The notes beneath the pieces were generated by a model. The model worked only from the letters and a program-made list of their open reading frames with translations. It searched no databases and was not told the DNA's origin. The position numbers and the translations under genes are program-made. Below are positions 10,420-19,763 of a stretch of DNA of 64,000 nucleotides, piece by piece; the stretch's first letter is position 1; the number at the start of each line of letters is the position of its first letter. This stretch comes from Lepraria neglecta (lineage: Eukaryota; Ascomycota; Lecanoromycetes; Lecanorales; Stereocaulaceae), in NCBI GenBank assembly GCA_033220425.1, contig CM065646.1:5587501-5651500 (forward strand), written 5' to 3'.

Positions 10420-12010
10420 ATGGTAAGTCACCCATAACCTCACATCACTGGTTCACATTCCTGAGGTTCTCTAGATGGGACCACTAGGAGACGATACCAA
10501 CATGGCCAGTAACAACGAAGTAAATATGGCATTGATGCCAGGCTTCACAACTGAGCAAACAGCGACCCTTCAGGCGATGCTCACAGTGTCTGTTGCCAAA
10601 GCCTTCAAGGAAATCATTGGCTCTGCAAGCAGTCTTTTGGAGACACAAACCCCCAAGAACGAATCTCAATCGTCTGATTCGAAGCAGATCAACAAAGCAT
10701 CATCTGCACCTTCACCAATAGCCTCGGCTCGTTCTGAACCAACCATCATTAATTTGGAGGAAGATGACCTCAAGGTCGAAGACGCGAAAGATGTCAAGCA
10801 AATCAAAGAAGAAAAACTCTCGGTCCAAGACGCGTCGCGCGTGAAGAAGATCGACAAAGGAAAACGCAAAGCAGAGCCCTTGGATCAGCTTCCGGCTTTG
10901 GCAGTGAAGAAGCAACGCTCAAATCAGAACCATTCACTGGATCTTTCGTTAGATCCGAATGAAGTAGACGAGTAGCCAGTTTTGCCCACCGCTGCTTCCG
11001 TGCAAAAGGCTCTCTCGCCCAATGCGGATGAAGCAGATGCGCAGCCAATTCCTTCCACTGCTGAGTCTACACAAACAGTTGTCTCACCGCATTCCGATGG
11101 ACCAGAGGTGCTGCAAAATTCTTCCATTGCTGCTTTTACACCAAACGCTATCTCATCAAATGCAGATGAACCAGTACAGCCAACTCCTTCCACTGCTACC
11201 TCAGTAAAAACAGCCATACTCGGATTATTCAGACTTGCAGCCGGCCTTCATCATAGCTGCTTCAGTACAAACATGTGTCTTGCCAGAAACAGATAAACAG
11301 AACATGCAGCTTGACGCCGCTCCGCCGACTACGCCAAGCATTTACTCCGACAAATGTCCAAAACTGCCAGCAAGACGAGGTTTTAGGACGTGGACACCTT
11401 ATTGATGTCGACGCATACATGGCGCTGAACGGAGATTTCGATCTGAAATTGGCGGACGTGATTTACACTGTCCTCTACAAGTTTCACCCCAAGGTCCTTG
11501 ACGCTTTTCTCGATGTCAACAGTCATCTCGAATTCCATTTCGAGCGGAAAGAGAGTCCCGACAGTGATAATCTCAACTTTTGTATTGAGCGGGATAACAC
11601 CACCGTCCATCTAAACTTTTCAGGATGTTGACAAACGTGATGCTAATGGATTTTTCAAGTGCGGCTTCCTCAGAGAGAATGGCTTTATCGACACAGAGAA
11701 GGATACAGAGCCAGCCTCAAAGAAGAAGAAAACGAAGCATGAGCGGTCAAGATGGGGTGTCGTGAGTGATCATCGGGAGATCTAGGAAAAGGTAGACTAA
11801 TATGGCGAGACAGTACGAGGATGCGTTCGAGAAGAAAGCAATGGGCAAACGGAAAATAATGTTCACATACGTGATGAAGCCAAGGGGACAATGGGTGCCG
11901 AAGACGTATAGCGGCATTGGCTTCAGAAAGTATCTAGAAAAGCAGCGACTGAGGAGTTGGCAGGCGACTTCGGTCGTCTCGTCTTGGAGGAGAAGCTGTG
12001 GGCCGCCTAG
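10420..12010 (+). pseudogene. Decayed member (copy 2) of the local unknown family
   Basis: Related to the genes at 2606 and 12598. A possible ATG at 10420 is followed at once by a good intron (GTAAGT at 10423, TCTAG at 10474); the frame then opens at an ATG at 10475. The N-terminal part is helical and includes a nuclear-type basic motif (KIDKGKRKAE). The frame meets a TAG at 10973, yet coding goes on in the same frame with a tandem repeat of about 22 residues; the repeat copies have Gln where the stop lies. Later the signal moves to a second frame (about 11229) and a third (about 11395), where the conserved domain appears ('LADVIYTVLYKFHPKVLDAFLD'). Then 'FKCGFLRE', a well-formed intron (GTGAGT at 11761 to ACAG at 11812) and a last exon ending near 12010, which also needs a frame change. 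At least four breaks, so I call it a pseudogene. Confidence 0.6.
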
Positions 12011-12597
12011 AAGGGTGTCGTATTCGTGCTTACCAAGTACTTGCTTGAGCTTGCTCGTCAAAGAAAGCGCCCGAGGAAGGCTGGGAAAAAATAGGGATCA
12101 CGCTCCAGGTCTTTCAATCGCACAAATTGAGATAGCTTTCCATCTTCAGAAATCGCGCTCATATGCATACATTCGATCTGGTAATTTTGGAAATAGTGAA
12201 TTACATTCAACCCACGGATCTGAATTCACTTCTGCTCAATTGACATCATCTGTACTCCCTTTCCTCCATTCACTTCCCTACCTTCACCGAAGTACTCTAC
12301 AACTAGTCAGCATTTCCCTCTCATCGACTCTCGTGTTCTATCCCTACTACAAAGGCTTTATTGCGGTCGCTGCTGGAACCGAACCTGATCCTTCTTTGCC
12401 CTGACCTACAGCAAGCGGACTGCTTGACTTTCACGAATACAGTCATCTTTAACTTACAGGCCCTTTTCTCACCCGGCTCGACTTCTTCAAGAGTACCACT
12501 AGCTGAGGTAAAACACTCGCGACCTTGCGACCAGCGTCTGAGTTCTTTATCTTTGTCTGAAATTTTCATCGCCCAGGACTTCAGCTTATCAGCCACC

Positions 12598-14426
12598 ATG
12601 GACCGTTCCCCTACCCCAGCACCAAGCCTCCTCTCCTCCCTCGAGGCAATGATCCAAGCCTCAGTAGCGGCAGCTCTTCAGCATCAGCTAGGCCCTGTCA
12701 ACAAGCCTTTGAATACTCAGATGGAAGAGGCGATCACTGCTGTTCTCGACAGACAGCTTGGTTCTCGGAGGGATTCACTAAACGCTGAGATCGAAGCCAC
12801 TGTTGACGCCGCCTTGGACCGACGCCTCAGTACCATGAGTAGCACTCTAAATACTCGATTCAGACCCTTGGTAGAAGCTGCACTTGAGAGACGACTCGGT
12901 CCTGTTGGCAGTCCACTAAACGCTCTGATCACGTTGAATGTACCTCAGCCAATCAGTACGACTCTTACAAAAAATCATGGCCTTGTGGTGCCGCAGACCG
13001 CACTAGCTGTACCCTTGACGACTGACCGCATGCAAGCTGTCGTTGCCACGCAGCGCAAGATTACGCCAGAGCCGAAAAAAGGAAGCCTCAAAGGAGCCAG
13101 AAATGTCATATCGGAAATTTGTGGGAGGTGTAGAGGTTGTGAATCTCAAAGCAGCAGGTGGAAGTAAACTCAGGAATACTAGTCCAGCGAGTGTCCAGAA
13201 AGCAACACCGCGCACGCTAGATAGCATTGAGAAAGCTACAACTCGCTTTGATGAAGGGAACGCCCGGCCTGTTGAACAAGGCTCTGATGCTGTGGAGAAA
13301 GTGAAGGTCGCTAAGATTGACAGAAATTCGGAAGAGGATGACTTGGAAGACGGCGAGATTCTGGTGGTTGACCCCAACGAAATCAAGGTGCAGCCATCTC
13401 GGGAGCAGAGAAAAGTCAAGGAGAAAAAGACGGGCAATGTGGCTCTTAACGAAGACGCTTTGAGCTCCGACGATGAGGAAGAGGACCGGGAAAACGGGGA
13501 GGGCCTCTTTTCATGGAGGAAGATGAAGTCATTCCAGGGCCGAGCACAAAAACAGGCTCGGGAAAGCGCAAAGCAGATGCAGTGGAAGGCATCTCGGGTT
13601 CATCAGATACCAGCAGCTCTGCAAAGTTCCTAGCGGCAAAGAAAGCAAAGAAGCAGGCGATGATACCGGGATACACGGACGGTCCGCCGGTCCAATTTCT
13701 CAAGGTCACCAACAGATTGAGCAAGAAGGCCAATCTTCGAGGCTATCTTCGTACTGTCGATGTCCAGAAGTTCACTAAGGACAAGAATAAGCAGAAGCTC
13801 ATAATTGCAGATATCGTCGCCACGGAGCTTTACAAACATGACATGGAGACCTTGAACAAACTTCTTGATCTGCAAGACGGCTTCACCTTCAGCTTCGTGC
13901 GATGGTAGACCAATTGGGAGAAGGATGACAAAATCAAGCTTTTCTCCATCCAGAGGATGGGTAATGTGGTTCGGGTACGTATCAAACCATGTCCAACGGG
14001 GGGACCAAGCTGAAAGCTCTTGCAGTGCGGACATCTGAACACTCCAAGAACGATCATTCTTCCTCATTGGCAGATCTGGAACTTTTGCTTCGTGTACTAG
14101 ATTGAAGCTAGCGGGGGATAGACTCCGGACAGTTTCACAGATACCCGGACATCAACGTGAAATCAAAGAAGTCGATTGAGGATTACGCAGCTACGGATAT
14201 TAGCCTTGTCCTTTGCAACAAGATATGGGTGGAAGGAGATGCGGCGAAGATCGAAGTCAATGTTGGGGCAGACGCGACGGTTCGAAAGAGTCTGGAATTT
14301 AATATCGACCCGGCACATGGGAAGGAGCGTCGCCCTGATCAATCTACGAAAGGCGATGATAGTGAAGAAAAGGGTTCGAAGTGGAAAGATTTGACGGGTA
14401 GCGGCCTTGAGGCATTGATCTCTTAG
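12598..14426 (+). pseudogene. Decayed member (copy 3) of the local unknown family
   Basis: Begins at a good ATG (CACCATGG context) at 12598. The N-terminal part carries three to four helical repeats of about 27 residues ('AALERRLGPVGSPLNA', 'AALDRRLSTMSSTLNT'). The coding signal shifts frame beside the A-run at 13075 and again near 13500. It then gives a basic motif (GSGKRKADAVE) and the conserved domain ('PGYTDGPPVQFLKVTN', 'LIIADIVATELYKHD'). A TAG at 13906 interrupts that domain, but homology continues in the same frame ('KDDKIKLFSIQRMGN') up to a GTACGT donor at 13974; the acceptor TTGCAG leads to 'CGHLNTPRT', matching 'CGYRTFGG' of copy 1 at the same splice position. A last open exon lies around 14160-14426. 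Two frame shifts and one stop in a domain shared with copy 1 argue for decay. Sequencing errors at homopolymers could explain the shifts but not the stop. Confidence 0.6.
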
Positions 14427-14790
14427 ATAGCAAAAGCCAGTCGATCTGAACAATGCGCAACCCGTTTTCTACCGCGAGATAACAATGTCTTCTCACTGCT
14501 GCGATAGTATGCCCTTTACGATGGTCTGATTTTGGGCTTCAGACCTGCCGCGTTGCCCAGTCGACAGCGGCTAAATCCCAGAATGGTAAAGCGCGACGGC
14601 CCAAAATCAATACCAGCAATCGTCACATTTGGCGAGGCGCAAGAGGCAGTACATCAACAGCACCGGTACCCATTCCTTTTTGGCTTCGTGCCGGGCATCG
14701 CATCCTTGTGTCTGGTGTTCCTCTTTTCATTCTTCGCCTTGCTTGTGCTGAGCTCGATCCCACGCAAGCAATTGCGTGTTGATATGTACA
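14427..14790. other. Intergenic, kinesin promoter region
   Basis: About 360 bp. A short frame over 14532-14804 predicts a hydrophobic helix but has no ATG and runs into the kinesin start; it is taken as chance. CT-rich sequence at 14680-14760 fits a promoter. Confidence 0.5.
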
Positions 14791-17700
14791 ATGACGGCAT
14801 CTGATGGAGCTTCTTCGATCAGTGTCGCTATCAGAGTCCGCCCGTTCACTGTAGGCTCACTGACAAAGATTGCCATGCCATAGCTAATCCCAAGGTCACA
14901 GGTCCGAGAAGCTGCGCAGTTAACACATGTTCCTGACGGCCCCCTCTTCCTCGGCGATGGCTCACTTGCCGGAGCCCCAACACCCTCGTTGAAGCAGAAA
15001 GGAATTCGACCGGTGTTGAAAGTGGTGGATGATAAGTGCCTGTAAGCTCTCTTATGGACAAGCAAAGGCCGTTCTTATAGCTGACCCTCGCAGCGTATTT
15101 GATCCTCCAGAAGACCATGCCATCGCAAGAGGAACAAAATCTGTCGGACCCAATGGCAGAAGATCAAAAGATCAGGCATTCGGGTTTGATCGGGTATTCG
15201 ATGAGAACACGACCCAGGCTGAAGTCTACGAAGCTACGACGAGGAATCTGCTGGACAGTGTGCTTGATGGCTACAATGCTACAGTATTTGCGTACGGAGC
15301 GACAGGATGCGGGAAAACACATACAATCACTGGGACTGTGCAAGCACCAGGTGTCATCTTCTTGACGATGCAAGAGCTCTTCGATCGGATAGGCGAACGT
15401 CAGGATGAGAAAGTGACAGAGGTTTCTCTATCCTATCTCGAAATATACAATGAGACCATCCGAGACTTGCTGGTACCTGGGGGAAGCAAGCAAGGCCTGA
15501 TGCTGCGAGAAGACGCCAACCAGGCAGTTTCAGTGGCTGGTCTGTCGAGCCATCACCCTCAAAACGTACAAGAAGTCATGGAAATGATTGTCAGAGGGAA
15601 CGAGTACCGGACGATGTCACCAACCGAGGCCAATGCCACTTCCTCTCGATCTCATGCTGTACTACAGATCAATGTCTCGCAAAAAGATCGGAACGCCGAT
15701 ATCAACGAACCCCACACAATGGCCACACTCAGCATCATCGATCTAGCAGGAAGCGAGCGAGCAAGCGCCACAAAGAATAGAGGAGAGAGGCTCCAAGAAG
15801 GTGCAAACATCAACAAATCATTGCTTGCTCTAGGAAGCTGCATCAACGCCCTTTGCGATCCCAGGAAGAAGAACCACATACCCTATCGAAACTCCAAGCT
15901 CACCCGATTGCTCAAATTCTCGCTTGGGGGGAACTGCAAGACTGTCATGATTGTCTGCGTGAGCCCCTCGAGCCAACATTTCGATGAGACGCAAAACACG
16001 CTACGATACGCGAATCGTGCGAAAAATATCCAGACCAAAGTCACAAGAAATGTCTACAATGTCAATCGCCATGTCAAGGACTTTCTGGTCAAGATCGATG
16101 AGCAGATGGCTCTCATCAACGAAATGAAGCAGCAACAGAAAGATCACGAGGGCGTTGCATTTGCTAAATTTCAACGGCAAGCCGAGAAGCGGGATATGGT
16201 TACAAGAGAGTGTGTCGCTCGAATCCGTAGTGCATACGAGAACTCGGAGAAAGAACGCGCTGAAAAGACGTCTAACATGAAGAAGCTGCGACAGATCGAG
16301 AGGAGGATAGCCACGATTTCGTCTTGGGTTGCCGCGTTCGACCAGGTCTGCGACAACGCCGAAGACGAGAGCGTCCTTCACAATATTCAGGCAATGCGCA
16401 AGACTGCACAAGGCATACTGCTCGAGCTCGAAAGCAGTAGGCACCATTATCACCAAAGGCTTACGAAGAGCAACTGGGAACGAGCCATTGACTCAGCATT
16501 GCAGAACGGAATCAAACAGCTCAAAGAAGCGGACGGGAGAGATGATGGACACGACGCAGCTTCGCTCTGCAAAGAGGTCGAGCTTCTGAAGGCTAACGCA
16601 GATCGAGAATCTATACTCACGGTGGCTGAAGAGGAGAAAGGCGGCGACGCAGCCACCGTTCAAGTTCTTCTGCAAGCCCATTTCGAGACCATTGCTGCCA
16701 TCCACAGCATCATGAAAATGGACGAGGAAGCGGCGATTGAGGCCGCAAAGATGATTCTTGGCAAGATTCTCAATGGCTGTAACACAGTGACATCTCATAT
16801 CATCAAGCCTGATGGCAGCCTCATGCCTTCCGAGGCGTTCCCACCCACACGCTCCGGAACTCCTAAGCGAAAGAAGGTATTTACTCTAGGGAGACCGTCG
16901 CCTCTCAAACCTGTGATGGCGCCCTCGTTTGCGGACATTTCAAACTTCGGTTCTCCGGTCCGTGCTTCTCCCAAGCGGCGCAAGGCTGTAGCAGCTAAGA
17001 AAGGCGTTTCCTTCACACCCAAGAAGAAGTCGCCTGTGAAAGGACTGAAGAGAGGCGTACGATGGCGCGACGACACTGAAGAAGGCGCGCTCGCAGAATT
17101 CGAGAAGACTCCCCAGCGGACAAACCTCACTCCTGATACATCCTCTATCGAGCCTACCGTACCTCTTCCACCTCCCTCGTCCACCTCTCTTTTAGCGAAC
17201 CAGCCAATGCTTTCATCAGACTCTACCGACTCTTCTCCCATACCTGCTCCGCCGGTCCCATCGACTGAGACCAAGCCAAAACACAATCGCTTCAAGGCTG
17301 GATTCCTTGCTAAGAGGATCGATGGTTCACCATTACCTCCCACTCTTACGCAGTTTTCTTCGGATTCTGATACATCACCATTGCGAGACATCGACCCTAG
17401 CAAAGCTGTGAATCGGTCATCTCTTTCTTACGTCGAGAACGTGACGCCCAACGATAGTGCGAATAACTCTGGTTCAGATGGGGAGAATAGGTGGAATGCA
17501 AACAAGAGCGATGCTATGCAGATTAAGACTGCGATCAAGCGAGTGTCTGCAGTTGCACCATCGGGCGTAAATGCAGTTAATCGTCACCGTCGGCGAAGCC
17601 CAACCAACGCATCATCGGGAAGCCCTCCTAATGACAGTGCTATGTTCACGGCTTCACACGCACGTCGTATGGTGAAGAGCGAGAAAGAGAACGACTTCAA

Positions 17701-17896
17701 GGCCAGCATATTGAGCCCACGTACAGCGCCTGTGGTCAAGCATGCGGCCTCAAGAAGGACCACTATGGGAGAGAGCAGACCAAGAGATGCGGCTGTGATC
17801 GATAGAGGACCAGTGCGCCTGAGCACTACTGTGATGGGGAGCGGAGGTAATCCTCGGGGGAGTCTTCTTGTTGGTGGGAAAGGGTCTTGGAGATGA
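14791..17896 (+). CDS. KIP3: Kinesin-8 motor protein (KIP3 type)
   Basis: Kinesin-8 motors walk to microtubule plus ends and control microtubule length, spindle position and chromosome alignment. Three exons, 14791-14850, 14902-15041 and 15094-17896, give 1000 residues. Exon 1 supplies 'SVAIRVRPFT', the first strand of the motor. Exon 3 has the P-loop GATGCGKTH (about residue 135), switch I NATSSRSHAV (about 247), switch II DLAGSERAS (about 283) and 'NKSLLALGSCINAL'. The order 'YRNSKLTRLLKFSLGGNCKTVMI' and the neck region after 'ANRAKNI' fit kinesin-8 rather than other N-kinesins. A coiled coil follows the motor (about 360-500), then a long basic Ser/Pro-rich tail ('GTPKRKKVFTLGRPSPLKP', 'KRGVRWRDDTEEG') of the kind that binds microtubules or carries CDK sites. 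Without exons 1 and 2 the first motor strand would be lost, which supports the splicing model. The 202-residue frame antisense to the tail is a shadow. Confidence 0.92.
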
Positions 17897-18380
17897 AACC
17901 TTTCCTCTGATTCATAGGTATATTTTCGTTCTGGACACCGTTAATGGACCATAATCAGCCATGATGCATTTAGCAAGGCGTTCACTAGGGCATGGAAGGA
18001 TAGCAGCCATCGATCAATGCACAGACTTTTGTACAATAATAGCATATCCGATCATCCAGAAGCATTGTTATTCACTGACGAGAGGCAGACCAAACGTCTA
18101 AGCCTTCTCAGGTATTTGTCAATATCATTTCAGCATTTGTTTGACCGGAATTCCAAATATGGTGATGTTTAGAATGATTCCAGATCATGAACGCCACCCA
18201 GCTTACTCAGCCATGATCGTTGACGTAGAGCGGGATCAATTCCAACAAGCCATAGTAAACATCTTCTTTATAAATACCCCCAATTCCTTCTCCCATCCAA
18301 CCCCTCAAACCATCACCCTGCCTCCCACACTCCACCCCCAAACCCTGATCCTCCTCACCCTCACCCTCCTAAGCATCTAC
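17897..18380. other. Intergenic, MsrA promoter region
   Basis: About 480 bp. It ends in a pyrimidine-rich tract (18290-18375) and holds the TATA-like box listed separately. A frame that reads in from 18141 in phase with MsrA is most likely 5' untranslated. Confidence 0.5.
18269..18276 (+). promoter_or_regulatory. TATA-like box upstream of msrA
   Basis: TATAAATA, about 105 bp before the MsrA ATG and followed by a long CT-rich stretch. Position and sequence fit a fungal core promoter; use is inferred. Confidence 0.45.
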
Positions 18381-19073
18381 ATGGCCAGTACCCCCAACTT
18401 CCTCACCCGCCTTCTCCGCCCTTTCACAACCTCAACCAGCATGTCTCTAAACCCCCAATCGGGCGCCGCCCAATCCCTGCCCGAGAACGCACAGAAATGT
18501 ACCGTAGCAGCTGGATGTTTCTGGGGCGTCGAACATCTCTTCCGCAAGAATTTCGATGGGAAAGGCTTGCTGGATGCGAGGGTCGGGTATATTGGTGGCG
18601 ATACGAATAATCCTAGTTATAGGGCTGTTTGTTCTGGTCGAACAGGCCGTAAGTCTCCTCTGACACCCTTTCAAGCTATGTATAAATCGATGCGCATAAC
18701 GTGCTAACATGGCTCGCCAGACGCCGAATCCCTCCAAATCTCCTACGACCCCACCGCCCTTTCCTACAAAACCCTCCTCTCCTTCTTCTACCAAATGCAC
18801 GACCCCACCACCAAGAACCGCCAAGGTATGGACACCGGTACACAATATCGGTCTGCGATCTTCTATCATAATGAGGAGCAGAAGAAGGAGGCGGAGGAAG
18901 TGACGAGGAAGGTGCAGGAGCAGTGGTGGAAGCAGGGGACTGTGACGACGGAGATGCTCCCTGCGGGGCAGTGGTGGGATGCGGAGGATTATCATCAGTT
19001 GTATTTGGACAAGAATCCGGGGGGTTATGAGTGTCCGGCGCATTATGTGCGGAAGTTTCCGGAGCTGAAGTAG
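18381..19073 (+). CDS. msrA: Peptide methionine-S-sulfoxide reductase MsrA
   Basis: MsrA reduces methionine-S-sulfoxide in proteins and as free amino acid, a repair step after oxidative stress. Two exons, 18381-18648 and 18721-19073, with a 72-bp intron (GTAAGT...GCCAG), give 206 residues. The catalytic GCFWG motif (Cys near residue 53) is intact, as are 'GYIGGDTNNPSY', 'MHDPTTKNRQGMDTGTQYRS' and the closing 'CPAHYVRKFPELK'. The first about 20 residues ('FLTRLLRPFTTSTSM') look like a mitochondrial targeting peptide; a second ATG at residue 21 could give a cytosolic form, so one gene may serve both places. The C-terminus has no resolving-Cys tail beyond the single 'YECP'. It ends in TAG, which confirms that TAG is a normal stop in this genome. 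Confidence 0.93.
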
Positions 19074-19763
19074 GAGGCTCTTAGGGGATCGTTTGGGATG
19101 GGGAAAGGTAGGTAAAAAGTGTATGTTATGATTGAATGAGACGCTCTCTTGTTTGATGAATAATGTTTATCAATGACTAAACTGGTCTTGGTTTTTTCTA
19201 TCTATTGAGCTTGTGATGGTAGCTCTGAGACAGAAGTAGACAATGGAAGGGATCTATTCCATGTCCATGTCCATGTCCATGTCTAAAAGTTTGGTCTTAC
19301 AATGTCACAACATCGCACCGAGTGCAGAAGCAGCGCTTGTTCTTAGTCATTCCCACATTCGCTGGAAGTACATGAGTAGCTACTCAGTATCAACATCTCG
19401 TCTGCAACGGGCCAATCTTTCGGTCAACAGCCTCCAAAAGTATGGCTTTCAATCCAGCATTTTGCAAATCAGTGCATTGTGAAACTCTATACATACATGC
19501 TATCAATGAAACTGTTGCTAATCATCTATCTAATACCCCTTTCAAATATATACGAGAACGATATCTAACCCGTTACTCGCCTGCGCATCTTGCAGTTGCA
19601 TTTCATGAGCACGTTGGAGCAGTATTGCGCCGCATTCTTCTGCACGTTGCTCGCCAGGACACACTGTGACATGCCCCCAACCACAGCCATTATGGCAGTC
19701 ACAGTTCCGCGCTTGACACGATTGTAAACATCGCATCCTCTCCAGACAACGGGAAAGAAACCA
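19074..19763. other. Intergenic between convergent genes
   Basis: About 690 bp between MsrA and the multi-exon gene, which converge. It holds a short hexamer repeat at 19258. Frames on both strands over 19540-19790 lack family features. Confidence 0.5.
19258..19283. repeat. Hexanucleotide microsatellite (TCCATG)n
   Basis: Four and a third perfect copies of TCCATG in non-coding sequence downstream of msrA. Probably a simple slippage repeat. Confidence 0.9.

Noticed and set aside
10475-10975. A complete gene ending at the TAG at 10973
   Set aside because: The tandem repeat continues unchanged in the same frame beyond the stop and the conserved domain lies downstream, so the stop is internal.
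6763-14426. TAG read as an amino acid (changed genetic code)
   Set aside because: MsrA and SLX4 end in TAG exactly at their family ends, so TAG is a normal stop in this genome.
16795-17403. 202-codon frame antisense to the kinesin tail
   Set aside because: The tail is Ser/Pro/Lys-rich on the plus strand and continues the motor frame; the antisense frame has no features of its own.
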